DNA of 64,000 nucleotides, taken from NCBI RefSeq assembly GCF_016616885.1, contig NZ_CP067102.1:4058501-4122500 (forward strand), read 5' to 3'. Source of the DNA: Bradyrhizobium diazoefficiens. Its GTDB lineage: Bacteria; Pseudomonadota; Alphaproteobacteria; Rhizobiales; Xanthobacteraceae. Shown here piece by piece: positions 1 to 7,082 of the stretch. Every line of letters begins with the position of its first letter. Within the stretch, counting starts at the first letter, position 1. Below the pieces are notes generated by a model. It was not told the DNA's origin. It searched no databases and worked only from the letters and a program-made list of their open reading frames with translations. The position numbers and the translations under genes were made by a program.

Positions 1-198
1 ATCGTGACGGCGCAAGGCGCGGAGCGCGATCGGCACTTCCAGGCAATCTTGGATGCAATGAACCGTCGGGACGGAAATGCCGCGGTGGCATCCAAGCTCG
101 GCGATCGCGGGACGCTCGCGGCCGCGATCGTGGCGAATGCTCTGCTCGATGATCAGAAGAAAAAGCGGATTTACGTCTCGCCCTACCGCGGCGACTGA
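1..198 (+). CDS. Partial phage-region protein, C-terminal end only
   Basis: An open frame enters from the left edge and ends at 198. The first in-window start is a GTG at position 4, but the frame is also open at position 1, so the true start is probably outside. The visible 65 or so residues are charged and Ala-rich and end in a basic stretch followed by YVSPYRGD. No domain is recognised. It precedes the tail-fibre gene on the same strand, so it may be a small structural or assembly gene. Function unknown. Confidence 0.45.
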   Translation: MVTAQGAERDRHFQAILDAMNRRDGNAAVASKLGDRGTLAAAIVANALLDDQKKKRIYVSPYRGD

Positions 199-392
199 CG
201 CTGCGGCCGCTTGGCGCGCGCCTCGTACCGGTCGAAGGTAAAGGAGCCGGCGATCGCCGAGCCGGTGATCACGATGCAGATTGCCGCATATGGCCAGAAG
301 CCCCAGCCGATCAGAGCTGCGTTCAACAGCCACTTCAGGCCGGCGATGATGCCGGTGAGCAGCAGGATGGCGGCGACAACCTGAATTCGCAT
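183..392 (-). CDS. Small two-helix membrane protein in the phage late region
   Basis: A 69-residue open frame starting at ATG 392. It has two hydrophobic stretches, roughly residues 4-24 and 28-50, and a basic tail rich in Arg and Lys. The upstream bases contain only a weak GGGCG-type ribosome site. It lies opposite the plus-strand late genes and overlaps the end of the preceding partial gene by 16 nt. Two short helices and a basic tail fit a small phage membrane protein, but holin function is only a guess. The longer upstream extension of this frame looks non-coding. Confidence 0.4.
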   Translation of the reverse strand: MRIQVVAAILLLTGIIAGLKWLLNAALIGWGFWPYAAICIVITGSAIAGSFTFDRYEARAKRPQRQSPR

Positions 393-497
393 CGGACGGG
401 GCGCCCTTTCGGCCAAGGGCGCGACTCCTAGCCCGATTCTCCCGTTCTTAAAAGGTTCTCGCTCCGAGAGCCCCCGCCACCAGGGGAAAACCCACCC

Positions 498-1373
498 ATG
501 CCCGATGACGCAAACGGCGTATATTCGCTCCCGAACGGCTATCTGGCTGTAACCGGCACCACGATCCAGCCGAGCCAGCACAATCCGCCGCTCGAGGACG
601 TCGCTACCGCGCTCTCGGCGCGACTCTCGCGAAACGGCTCGGCGCCGATGACTGGCCCGCTAAAGGCGGCCGACGGCGCCGTTGGCGCACCGAGCTATAC
701 GTTCAACACCGCCCAAACGACCGGCTTTTACAAGACCGCCAGCGGCAATATCGGCGTGTCGATCGCAGGCGCCGAGGTTGCTGAATTCAGCGCCGGCGGG
801 ATGGTGAAGGGCGGCAAGTTCGTCGGCGAGATCTTCGATTGGACGGGTTCGACCGCGCCCGCCTTGTGCGTTCTGGCGTACGGCCAGACTCTAAGCCGCA
901 CGACGTACGCCGCTCTATGGGCCTTTGCTCAGACTGAGATTGCTGCCGGCAACACGCTCTATAACAACGGCGACGGGTCCACGACGTTCGGCATTGCGGA
1001 CCTGCGTGGTCGCGTGCGCGCCGGCAAGGACAACATGGGCGGCTCGGCCGCCTCGCGCCTGACGTCCAGCTATTTCGGGGCGAATGCAAGTACGCTAGGC
1101 GCGCCCGGCGGCCTCGAGAGCAACACGCTAACCACCGCGCAAATGCCGATCCACAACCACGGCGTAAATGATCCGGGCCATAGTCATACGGTCAATGTCG
1201 GTACTGGTGGTGGCGGCTCCATTGCAGCGCAGGGCACGGGCAGCTTCGGCGCGGTCCCGGCGGTTAATTCGAGCTCTACCGGCATCAGCATTCAAAATGC
1301 CGGCAGCGGCAGTGCTCACAATAACGTGCAGCCGACCATCATCACCAACGCCTGCCTTTTCGCTGGCGCCTAG
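498..1373 (+). CDS. Phage tail fibre protein with tail-collar domain
   Basis: 291 residues. The first 60 resemble the N-terminus seen in rhizobial prophage fibres (PxGxYxLPxGxxxVTGTxI followed by LSRxG and MTGPLKAADG). The C-terminal half is a phage tail collar domain: GDGSTTFGIADLRGRVRAG near residue 157, then the paired histidine motif MPIHNHGVNDPGHSH near 215, a Gly/Ser-rich stretch and the conserved ending NNVQPTIITNACLF. The start ATG has AGGGGAAA upstream. Such proteins form the distal fibre or base-plate collar that contacts the host surface. It is followed by the lysis genes on the same strand. Confidence 0.85.
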   Translation: MPDDANGVYSLPNGYLAVTGTTIQPSQHNPPLEDVATALSARLSRNGSAPMTGPLKAADGAVGAPSYTFNTAQTTGFYKTASGNIGVSIAGAEVAEFSAGGMVKGGKFVGEIFDWTGSTAPALCVLAYGQTLSRTTYAALWAFAQTEIAAGNTLYNNGDGSTTFGIADLRGRVRAGKDNMGGSAASRLTSSYFGANASTLGAPGGLESNTLTTAQMPIHNHGVNDPGHSHTVNVGTGGGGSIAAQGTGSFGAVPAVNSSSTGISIQNAGSGSAHNNVQPTIITNACLFAGA

Positions 1374-1507
1374 CGCCGGCAGTCACCGAACAACTGGTCG
1401 ACAGGACCGCTGCAGCTGCGTTTTTCGTGATGGGGCATGACCAGCATGATCACGATGCTGGCGGCGATGGCCCAGAGCGCTGTGATGAGATCGCGGCGGT
1501 GAAACAT
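1370..1507 (-). CDS. Possible 45-residue membrane peptide
   Basis: A short open frame in the 210-bp gap between the fibre and endolysin genes, on the opposite strand. It reads MFHRRDLITALWAIAASIVI followed by more hydrophobic residues and a charged tail ending DCRR, so it would form one transmembrane helix with a basic N-terminus. No clear ribosome site is seen. Like the minus-strand peptide at 183-392 it sits between late genes. It could equally be a chance open frame. Confidence 0.3.
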   Translation of the reverse strand: MFHRRDLITALWAIAASIVIMLVMPHHEKRSCSGPVDQLFGDCRR

Positions 1508-1585
1508 CCGGATACGATTGCCAGCTAACGGCCGGGTTGTGAAGCCGGGCTGGCGCAATTTTCCCAAATAAAACGTGAGGCCACC

Positions 1586-2584
1586 ATGACCGATGCGACT
1601 TTCGGCGACGCTTTGACGCGTCTCTGGCCGCGGGCTGCCCGCGCCAAGGTCGCGGCGATCGCCGCGGTGGCCGAGCACGTGTTCACCGAGCAGGGGCTCA
1701 ATACGCCGCTGCTGCGGGCGCATTGCATGGCCCAGATCAGCCACGAATGCGGCGCCGGCACGATCGGCCGCGAGGATCTGAGCTATTCGACGCACGGGCG
1801 GATCCTCGAGGTGTTTGGTGTGGGCCACCACAGCGCCGCGGTGACGCCGGCGGAGGCCCAGCAGTTGATCCACAACCCGCGCGACCTGGCCGAACGGGTC
1901 TACGGGCTCGGCAATCCGAAGAAGGCTCGCGAGCTCGGCAATACCGCCCATGGCGACGGCTTCCGGTACCGCGGCAACGGCGACCTGCAGATGACCGGCC
2001 GCGATGCGCACCGGCGAATCGGCGAGATGACCGGCCACGATCTCGAGAGCAATCCCGAGCAGCTCGAGGATCCGGCGACTGCCTTCCGTGTCGCCGTGAC
2101 CGAATTCGTCGCGATGGGCTGCCTGGCGCCGGCGGCGGCCGACGACGCGATCGGCGTCCGGCGCCTGGTGAACGGTGGATCCAAGAAGGTCCCGGTCTCC
2201 AAGCTCAACGGCGTCAACGAATGCCAGGTCTGGCTGCGGAAATGGAAGGACGCCCTCGACGGGATCGAGGAGCCGCCCAAGCGGCCGCGCGGCGCGCCCC
2301 AGGAAGAAGCGCCTCCGATCACGCAATCGAAGATCTTCAAGGGCGGCATCGCCGGCACGGCGATCGGCGCCGGCGAGGTGGCGCGCCAGGCGTCGCAGAC
2401 CGCTTCGGAGGTGGCGAGCTCCGCGCGAGACGCTGCCGACAATGCGAGCGCCGTCGGCACGCTGCTGCATCCCTTCCTATCGAGCGCATCGCTGCCCTGG
2501 CTGCTGCTCGCGATCGTCATCGTCGGCGCCTTTGCCCTGATCACTTGGGAGCGCTGGAAGAAACATCAAAACGAAGGAGTTTGA
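1586..2584 (+). CDS. GH19-type endolysin with C-terminal membrane helix
   Basis: 332 residues. Residues 1-220 match the phage lysozyme branch of glycoside hydrolase family 19: MAQISHECGAG carries the catalytic-type HE, followed by LSYS, the AERVYG region and GDGFRYRGNGDLQMTGR with the RGxGxxQxTGR signature. Residues 225-260 are a Pro-rich linker and 260-300 an Ala/Gly-rich segment. Residues about 302-322 (LPWLLLAIVIVGAFALITWE) form a transmembrane helix followed by a basic tail. It would cut peptidoglycan at lysis. There is no N-terminal signal peptide, so the C-terminal anchor may govern its delivery. Confidence 0.85.
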   Translation: MTDATFGDALTRLWPRAARAKVAAIAAVAEHVFTEQGLNTPLLRAHCMAQISHECGAGTIGREDLSYSTHGRILEVFGVGHHSAAVTPAEAQQLIHNPRDLAERVYGLGNPKKARELGNTAHGDGFRYRGNGDLQMTGRDAHRRIGEMTGHDLESNPEQLEDPATAFRVAVTEFVAMGCLAPAAADDAIGVRRLVNGGSKKVPVSKLNGVNECQVWLRKWKDALDGIEEPPKRPRGAPQEEAPPITQSKIFKGGIAGTAIGAGEVARQASQTASEVASSARDAADNASAVGTLLHPFLSSASLPWLLLAIVIVGAFALITWERWKKHQNEGV

Positions 2585-2585
2585 C

Positions 2586-2966
2586 ATGTCTGCAATCACC
2601 ACGGCGCTCTCGGTCGGCGCCTGGCTACTTCGCTGCAAGCCATGCCTGGCGGTGCTTGCCGCGATCGCATTGCTGCTTACAGGAGGCGTCTACGGCGTGA
2701 CCGTCGAGCACGCCCGCACTGGAGCGTTGATCGCGAAGATGCAGCGCAAGGCCGACGCGGCCGCCACCGAACGCGACGCCCAGGTCGCGGAAGCGCTCGA
2801 GCGGAAGTACGGGCCCATCATCAAAGATCTCAACGCCGACAAGGCGACGCTCCAGCAGAAGGTGAACGACTATGCGAAACGGAAACCTGCGAAAGCTGGC
2901 GCGAAGCTTGCTGCTTGCAAGCTTGGCGATGCCGCTGGCCTGTTGCGCCGGCGTCAACCTGGCTGA
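2586..2966 (+). CDS. Rz-like inner-membrane spanin
   Basis: 126 residues. A hydrophobic helix at about residues 19-40 (CLAVLAAIALLLTGGVYGV) acts as a signal anchor. It is followed by a highly charged Ala/Lys/Glu region up to about residue 105 that should be helical or coiled coil. This is the architecture of phage i-spanins, which span the periplasm from the inner membrane. It begins 1 nt after the endolysin stop codon, and its last 95 nt overlap the next gene in another frame, the usual Rz/Rz1 arrangement. Assignment rests on architecture and context, because spanins share little sequence. Confidence 0.7.
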   Translation: MSAITTALSVGAWLLRCKPCLAVLAAIALLLTGGVYGVTVEHARTGALIAKMQRKADAAATERDAQVAEALERKYGPIIKDLNADKATLQQKVNDYAKRKPAKAGAKLAACKLGDAAGLLRRRQPG

Positions 2967-3180
2967 TCTGCCGGCGCCGCTGAAGGTCGACCAGCCGCAG
3001 GCCTGCGAGGAGGTCCTCGCGCCGATCGACGTTCCGGAGGACCATCCGGAAGACGACGCGATCGGGGCTTACCTGGCCAACCGCCTGGCGCTGATCAACG
3101 CCGCGGACGAAGTCGATGCCGGCCGCGCGTGCCTGCGTGACCAGCGGTTCGGATATGCCGGAAAGGGAATATCGCGATGA
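2872..3180 (+). CDS. Rz1-like outer-membrane spanin lipoprotein
   Basis: 102 residues, starting inside the Rz-like gene in a different frame. The N-terminus has basic residues, a hydrophobic core (SLLLASLAMPLACCAG) and a lipobox-like LAC-C at residues 23-25, so lipid attachment at one of the two cysteines is expected. The mature part is Pro/Asp/Glu-rich and contains two further cysteines. An outer-membrane lipoprotein paired with an inner-membrane partner completes the spanin complex that fuses the membranes in Gram-negative lysis. It is longer than classical Rz1. Its stop TGA overlaps the next start (ATGA). Confidence 0.65.
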   Translation: MRNGNLRKLARSLLLASLAMPLACCAGVNLADLPAPLKVDQPQACEEVLAPIDVPEDHPEDDAIGAYLANRLALINAADEVDAGRACLRDQRFGYAGKGISR

Positions 3181-3413
3181 AGATTGCAACGGTGCCGAGG
3201 ATCACGACGGCGGATCGCCTTGCCGCGCTCGAGGCGCGTGCCGACACCCATGATCAGCTCTTCGAGCCGATGGCAAAAAGAGTGCAGGAGATCCACGAGC
3301 TGCTGCTCGGCGCCAAGGCGATCATTTGGTTCGTCGGCAAGGTATCGGCCTGGGTGGGCGGGCCGGGCGCGCTCGCCGGCGCCGGCTGGGCGGTGTGGCG
3401 CGCGCTGCACTGA
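3177..3413 (+). CDS. Small membrane protein closing the lysis cassette
   Basis: 78 residues. The first 40 are a charged, probably helical segment (TTADRLAALEARADTHDQLF). The C-terminal half is hydrophobic (AKAIIWFVGKVSAWVGG, then a Gly/Ala-rich helix) and ends in AVWRALH. It starts by ATGA overlap with the Rz1-like gene, and a strong terminator follows 25 nt after it. Proteins of this form, a coiled coil followed by a C-terminal helix, are common in lysis cassettes, and a holin-like role is possible but unproven. Confidence 0.6.
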   Translation: MKIATVPRITTADRLAALEARADTHDQLFEPMAKRVQEIHELLLGAKAIIWFVGKVSAWVGGPGALAGAGWAVWRALH

Positions 3414-3431
3414 TCAGCCAATACTGATTAG

Positions 3432-3701
3432 CTAATCAACGCCGTCGGCGATCGCGCCGGCGGCGTTTTTGTTTGCGAAAAGGTCTAGCTGGTCGACCGC
3501 CCGCAGGTTCTCGATCGAGAGCAGCTCGACGTCGGCGCCGGCGTGCACGATCGCCTTGGTGACGCCGCGCGCGGCGCGGTCCTCGAGCGTGCCGGAGATC
3601 CAGCCCTCGCGGCCGCGATGGCGGCCGCGCAGGATCCGGACAGGAGTTTTAGTCGTAGTAGGGTTCGACCCGGAAGCCACTGAGGCCCGACCGTGCGCCA
3701 T
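3432..3701 (-). CDS. Last gene of the minus-strand phage operon, unknown
   Basis: The frame is open well upstream, but the stretch that looks coding is the last 65 residues, from TPVRILRGRHRGREGW onwards, with a KOW-like RGRHRGREGW element and an acidic/hydrophobic tail ending IADGVD. No good start lies next to the upstream stop at 3649. The ATG at 3701 gives 89 residues and overlaps the previous gene by 53 nt, while a non-ATG start nearer 3650 is also possible. The coding sequence runs through the terminator hairpin at 3438-3472. Function unknown. Confidence 0.5.
   Translation of the reverse strand: MAHGRASVASGSNPTTTKTPVRILRGRHRGREGWISGTLEDRAARGVTKAIVHAGADVELLSIENLRAVDQLDLFANKNAAGAIADGVD
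3438..3472 (+). terminator. Intrinsic terminator of the phage late genes
   Basis: A 13-bp stem (3438-3450 with 3455-3467, one G-U pair), tetraloop ATCG and a T-rich tail. It closes the plus-strand lysis cassette. The opposing operon ends at 3432, just past it, so the hairpin may also slow transcripts from the other side. Confidence 0.85.
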
Positions 3702-3978
3702 GCTCGTCGATGTGGCCGCTGGCCTCGACCAGGATGCCGCAGAGCCGCGGCTGGCGCGGCGAAGGGGTGTTGCCGGTGCTGGCCTGCTTGACCTCCGAGG
3801 CGCCTGACTGGTTCGCCGCACCGGAGCTGACGGCGCCGCCGTTCGGCTGGGTCTGCGGCGGGATGCCGGCGATCGCCAGTTCGACCAGCGCCTTGACGGC
3901 GGCCGGCGCGAACGCCTCGCGCAGCTTGCTGCGCGCGGTGTGGACGTCGCGGGCGAAGAACGAAACGCTGAAACTCAT
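3649..3978 (-). CDS. Small phage protein, unknown
   Basis: 109 residues. The start ATG at 3978 has a good AGGAG site and overlaps the preceding stop as ATGA. The N-terminal 45 residues (SFSVSFFARDVHTARSKLRE) are probably helical. A low-complexity Gly/Ser/Gln stretch follows, then a compact C-terminus (CGILVEASGHIDEHGARSGL) ending in FRVEPYYD. No domain recognised. Confidence 0.65.
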   Translation of the reverse strand: MSFSVSFFARDVHTARSKLREAFAPAAVKALVELAIAGIPPQTQPNGGAVSSGAANQSGASEVKQASTGNTPSPRQPRLCGILVEASGHIDEHGARSGLSGFRVEPYYD

Positions 3979-4370
3979 GTGGTCTCCTGGTGCTGGCTTG
4001 AGAGGTTGGCGAGACGGTCCTTCAGCGCGAAGCCCATCAGCGGCCAGAGCTGGCGGACCGCGTCTTCGTAGGCGTACTTTCGGCCCAGCTCGACATTGTA
4101 GTTCTCCGGCGATGCAGGCGCGGCCTTGCCGATGACGGTGAAGCCGTTTCGCATCACCAGGATGCATATCGTCAGTGGGCGCAGCGCGTCGATCGTGCCC
4201 ACCACGGGCATGTCCTTGGCGTAGGTCCCGACAGCCTTGCTCGCAAAGCGATCAGCGGTGTCGAAGTACGTTGCGGCGATCGCAGCCTCGATGTCGGCGA
4301 GTGCGACGCGCGGCGCGACTGCGACAGCGGCGGATTGTGCATCGGTCAGCTTCAGGCTTTCGCTTTCCAT
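3975..4370 (-). CDS. N4 Gp49 / Sf6 gp66 family phage protein
   Basis: 131 residues from ATG 4370. The central region shows the family signature: LTICILVMRNGFTVIGKAAP, then ENYNVELGRKYAYEDAVRQLW and MGFALKDRL. The conserved NGF.V.G and G..YAYEDA..Q.WPL elements are clear. The family is widespread in phages of proteobacteria, is found among accessory genes, and has no established biochemical role. Its stop overlaps the start of the next gene (ATGA), and it begins 1 nt after the preceding stop. Confidence 0.8.
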   Translation of the reverse strand: MESESLKLTDAQSAAVAVAPRVALADIEAAIAATYFDTADRFASKAVGTYAKDMPVVGTIDALRPLTICILVMRNGFTVIGKAAPASPENYNVELGRKYAYEDAVRQLWPLMGFALKDRLANLSSQHQETT

Positions 4371-4371
4371 G

Positions 4372-4626
4372 TCAGTCCTCCACGAGCTCGTAGGTTTTTT
4401 CGAAGATGGCCGGCTTGCAGGGATACAGCTCTCCCTGGACGCCGCGGATGATCCAGTCCCCAGGCTGCGCGGCCATATCGCCCTCGAGGGTAGGAACGCG
4501 CGCCGTGCCGTCGGCGAAAAGCAGGACTTGGCCGTCATCCATTGCATCGGCAAACCATGCCGGCGCAGTGGCGATCGGAAGCTGCACCGCGTCGATGACC
4601 ACGGGCTTTTTCCGGTAGCGCGCCAT
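4372..4626 (-). CDS. Conserved phage protein of the ARYRKKPVVI type
   Basis: 84 residues. The start MARYRKKPVVIDAVQ and the ending GDWIIRGVQGELYPCKPAIF are hallmarks of a very common small phage protein family that I recognise but for which I know no function. The start ATG overlaps the upstream stop by one base (TGATG). It sits in the middle of the overlapping operon. Confidence 0.8.
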   Translation of the reverse strand: MARYRKKPVVIDAVQLPIATAPAWFADAMDDGQVLLFADGTARVPTLEGDMAAQPGDWIIRGVQGELYPCKPAIFEKTYELVED

Positions 4627-5177
4627 CACGGTCCGACGGGGTGCTGGGTCGCGTTCTCGCCGATCGGCGGCACGGGCGGCGCCGGCGGCGCGCCCATGGC
4701 GTTGAGCCGGTTGTGGAAATCTCCGATGGTCTTGCTGAGCCAGGTGCCAAGCTCCTGGAATTTGGACTCGGCGAGCTCGGCAAATTTTGCCTCGAGGTCG
4801 ACGGCTGGAGCAGTGACCTTGGTGGCCGTCGCCGCGATACTGGTTTCGAGCTGCGCGAGCTTTTCGTGCACCGGGGCGAGATCGACCGCCGGCGCCGAGC
4901 TGGGCGGAGCGGCGGTGGCCGTCTGCAGCGCTTCCGTCTTGGCGGCTTGGCCCTTCTGGTAGACCATCCACGCGGCGTAGGGGGCGTCCTCCGGAGGCGT
5001 GTCCTGATCCTGCAGGAGCGGCACCGAAACGGCCCGGAAGTGACTGCCGTCGTCGTTGAAGACGGCGAGGTTGATGTTGCGCTCGCTGTTGACGCCAACG
5101 AGCACCGCCGCGTGCGGCTTGTCGTGGACGTTAGCGAGGAAGTAGTGGACGATCCGGCCGACGGTGGGCTCGATCAT
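4626..5177 (-). CDS. Conserved phage protein, unknown, with Ala/Pro-rich linker
   Basis: 183 residues. The N-terminal 65 (IEPTVGRIVHYFLANVHDKP, then AAWMVYQKGQ) form a compact beta-rich domain seen in many phage proteins. Residues 80-160 are Ala-rich and probably coiled coil (LAPVHEKLAQLETSIAATAT), and the last 20 are Pro/Ala-rich. It starts by ATGA overlap with the upstream gene. Function unknown. Confidence 0.75.
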   Translation of the reverse strand: MIEPTVGRIVHYFLANVHDKPHAAVLVGVNSERNINLAVFNDDGSHFRAVSVPLLQDQDTPPEDAPYAAWMVYQKGQAAKTEALQTATAAPPSSAPAVDLAPVHEKLAQLETSIAATATKVTAPAVDLEAKFAELAESKFQELGTWLSKTIGDFHNRLNAMGAPPAPPVPPIGENATQHPVGP

Positions 5178-5563
5178 TTGGTGGCTCCTGGGGTGTCTAG
5201 CTTGGTGCGCACCTGGCCGTAGGACGCGCCCTTGATGAGCGGCACGAGCTTGACCAGGCCGTCGGAAATCAGCTTGTCCCGCTTTGGTTGCTTCAGCTGT
5301 GACCAGGCGGTGACGATGATCTCCGGACCCTCGCCGATCACTTCCTTGTCTTTGCTGGGAGAGACCGAGACCCAGCCGACAAGCCCCTTGTCGGTGAAGG
5401 TTTCACGGAAGCTGCCGACGGTGTTGGCTTCGGCCTTGAGCAGCGTCTTGATCTCGTCCATGCGGGCGAAGATCTCGGGATTGTCGCGCTCGAGCTCGAG
5501 CAGCTCCTGGCACAGGTCGCGGACAGTCTTCGGCTTGGCCTTCCGGGCAGCAACTGCGGTCAT
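5174..5563 (-). CDS. Phage protein, unknown
   Basis: 129 residues from ATG 5563, with AGGA at suitable spacing upstream. It has a basic N-terminus, a helical region (RDLCQELLELERDNPEIFAR) and a C-terminal part with LVGWVSVSPSKDKE and SDGLVKLVPLIKG. It is soluble, with no cysteine cluster and no recognised domain. Its stop overlaps the next start (ATGA). An 80-nt gap separates it from the upstream gene, one of the few breaks in the overlapping chain. Confidence 0.65.
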   Translation of the reverse strand: MTAVAARKAKPKTVRDLCQELLELERDNPEIFARMDEIKTLLKAEANTVGSFRETFTDKGLVGWVSVSPSKDKEVIGEGPEIIVTAWSQLKQPKRDKLISDGLVKLVPLIKGASYGQVRTKLDTPGATK

Positions 5564-5643
5564 GGAGGTCCTGGCGGCGCGGAACGCGGAACCAAGGCCG
5601 CGCGCGGCGGAAATGTTCCATAATCTCCTTAACGGGAGGTTGC

Positions 5644-5820
5644 CTATTGCGGCCGATCGGCTTCCGGGTGGGGCAAAGGGCCTTGGTGTTCGAACACGGC
5701 CGCAAGATCCCGGCAGTCGATCCAGCCGCCGCATTCCGGGCACTTGATGAAATGCTCGGCCTCGTCGGCCGGCGGCGCGCCGACACGCTCGCCGAGGTAT
5801 TTGCCGCGGGGCAGCTTCAT
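5644..5820 (-). CDS. 58-residue zinc-ribbon-like phage protein
   Basis: Starts at ATG 5818-5820 and ends at TAG 5644-5646. The sequence contains FIKCPECGGWIDCRDLAAVF and EHQGPLPHPEADRPQ. The CPxC plus later cysteine, and the HxGPLPHP ending, match a small family common in rhizobial prophages. The start overlaps the upstream stop as ATGA. One CxxC and a nearby Cys/His set suggest metal binding, but this is inference. It is short enough to be missed by length-filtered gene calling. Confidence 0.75.
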   Translation of the reverse strand: MKLPRGKYLGERVGAPPADEAEHFIKCPECGGWIDCRDLAAVFEHQGPLPHPEADRPQ

Positions 5821-5972
5821 TGGGACCCGATCACTTCGTAAGCGAAGGCGACGCCCTCAGGATCATTGTCGCGGAACCAGGCTTGCGCCGCATCTTCGCT
5901 GGCGAAGACCTTGAGGTGGTCGGGATCGCCGACCTGCTTGCTGGTGTCAGTGTAGATCCAGACGGTTGTCAT
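5817..5972 (-). CDS. 51-residue conserved protein of the MTTVWIYxDTSKQVGD type
   Basis: Starts at ATG 5972, overlapping the upstream stop (ATGA). It reads TTVWIYTDTSKQVGDPDHLK, then VFASEDAAQAWF and DPEGVAFAYEV. I recognise this as a small family frequent in rhizobial chromosomes and prophages. No function is known to me. The longer frame upstream of the ATG is not needed, because the overlap decides the start. Confidence 0.75.
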   Translation of the reverse strand: MTTVWIYTDTSKQVGDPDHLKVFASEDAAQAWFRDNDPEGVAFAYEVIGSQ

Positions 5973-6271
5973 CGGCCAATCCCGTCTCGCTTCGCCCGCC
6001 ATCGATCCCGCCAGTCCTCCTGCTTGACGCGGGCCGGGGCAGGCTGGTTCCGGTTCAGCGCCCGAATTACGGCGATTCGCGCGTGCATCAGGAAGTCGCG
6101 GCCCTCGGCGGCATCGATCAGGGTAGCGATCGCCAGGCGCCAGGCAGGGTGCTCCTGCTCGGCCGCCGGCAGCTCGAGCACATAGGTCGCCGCGTCGCGT
6201 AGCGTCATTAGCGCGCCGCCGGCGGGCAGGGGAATCGGGTCATCGAAGCGGGTAGACCAGCGGGGAGGCAT
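5969..6271 (-). CDS. Conserved rhizobial phage-type protein, unknown
   Basis: 100 residues. The motif DDPIPLPAGGALMTLRDAA, then YVLELPAAEQEHPAW and ARIAVIRALNR, belongs to a small family common in rhizobia and their phages. It looks like an all-helical soluble protein with a basic C-terminus. Its ATG at 6271 overlaps the upstream stop by one base, and its stop overlaps the next start. Confidence 0.7.
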   Translation of the reverse strand: MPPRWSTRFDDPIPLPAGGALMTLRDAATYVLELPAAEQEHPAWRLAIATLIDAAEGRDFLMHARIAVIRALNRNQPAPARVKQEDWRDRWRAKRDGIGR

Positions 6272-6624
6272 CAGCGGCGCCTCGCGCGCCGCTTGGCGAC
6301 CATGAACTCGGCGAGCAGGCCGCTGTCCGCCGAGAGCTTCTCCCAGGCGGTCCTGAACTTAGCCATGCAGTCGCGCCGATCGGCGCCGCGACCCTGCGTT
6401 TCGAAGGCCCGCAGTGGGATGACCGTGTCGATGCCCCAGGTCCAGGCTGTATCGTCGCTGGTGAAGTTCTGTAGGCCGATCGAGCCGACCTCGAGCTCTT
6501 CGCCATCGAACTTCACCAGGACTCGATAGTTGTTGGGCGCCTGCGGGTGTCTGACCTTGCGGAGGTAGAGATCCATGCCGGCCGTGAAAGCACGCCCGCG
6601 GCGGAGAGTCGATCCTAGCGCCAT
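6271..6624 (-). CDS. Conserved rhizobial phage-type protein, unknown
   Basis: 117 residues from ATG 6624, or 101 from ATG 6576. The segment DLYLRKVRHPQAPNNYRVLV, then WTWGIDTVIPLRAFETQG and DCMAKFRTAWEKL, is a recognisable small family in rhizobial genomes. The C-terminus is strongly basic. The upstream start overlaps the previous gene by 10 nt, and neither start has a strong ribosome site. Function unknown. Confidence 0.7.
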   Translation of the reverse strand: MALGSTLRRGRAFTAGMDLYLRKVRHPQAPNNYRVLVKFDGEELEVGSIGLQNFTSDDTAWTWGIDTVIPLRAFETQGRGADRRDCMAKFRTAWEKLSADSGLLAEFMVAKRRARRR

Positions 6625-6884
6625 TTGTCACTGAGGCTCGGCTCCGCGGCGCGAAGGGCATCGACCACCTCGAAGCCCCAGTTGTTCAAGGCCGAGACAT
6701 CGTCGTCAGTATAGTTCGACAGATTGACTTCGGGAAAGCTGTCGGCGAGCGCCGATGGCGACCTGGGTGCAGCGCGGAGCGCGTCCTTCACCTTCCATTT
6801 GATTGCCGTTAAGGCCTCGCGCACATCGCCCTCATCAAGCCCGCGGCTGGCCTCGTTGACGATCCATTCTAAAATGCCAGTCAT
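6615..6884 (-). CDS. Small phage protein, unknown
   Basis: 89 residues from ATG 6884, overlapping the upstream stop (ATGA). It is mostly helical and acidic (TGILEWIVNEASRGLDEGDV), with a C-terminal segment WGFEVVDALRAAEPSLSDKW. No cysteine, membrane helix or recognised domain. Function unknown. Confidence 0.65.
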   Translation of the reverse strand: MTGILEWIVNEASRGLDEGDVREALTAIKWKVKDALRAAPRSPSALADSFPEVNLSNYTDDDVSALNNWGFEVVDALRAAEPSLSDKWR

Positions 6885-7066
6885 CGCTCGCCTCTCAGGA
6901 GGGCCTTGGCTTCTTCCGGCATCTGCGGACGCTCTCCGATGTACCGGCAGATAAAGCAAACTGGAAAATCAAAATCGGTGGCGACGATCTCAACCACGTG
7001 CATGCCGCAGTCGGTGCAGTCGAATTCGCGGCTGCCGTCGGCGTTGTTGGTGAAGGGAGACGTCAT
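6881..7066 (-). CDS. 61-residue zinc-finger-like phage protein
   Basis: Starts at ATG 7066 with a purine-rich AAGGAAG upstream. Two CxxC pairs (FDCTDCGMHVVEIVA and FPVCFICRYIGE) suggest a treble-clef or zinc-ribbon fold. Families with DGSxEFDCTDCGMHVV are common in rhizobial prophages. It is separated from the upstream gene by 16 nt and overlaps the downstream start. A nucleic-acid or protein-binding role is inferred from the metal site only. Confidence 0.7.
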   Translation of the reverse strand: MTSPFTNNADGSREFDCTDCGMHVVEIVATDFDFPVCFICRYIGERPQMPEEAKALLRGER

Positions 7067-7082
7067 TCCGTTGCCGCTTCCT

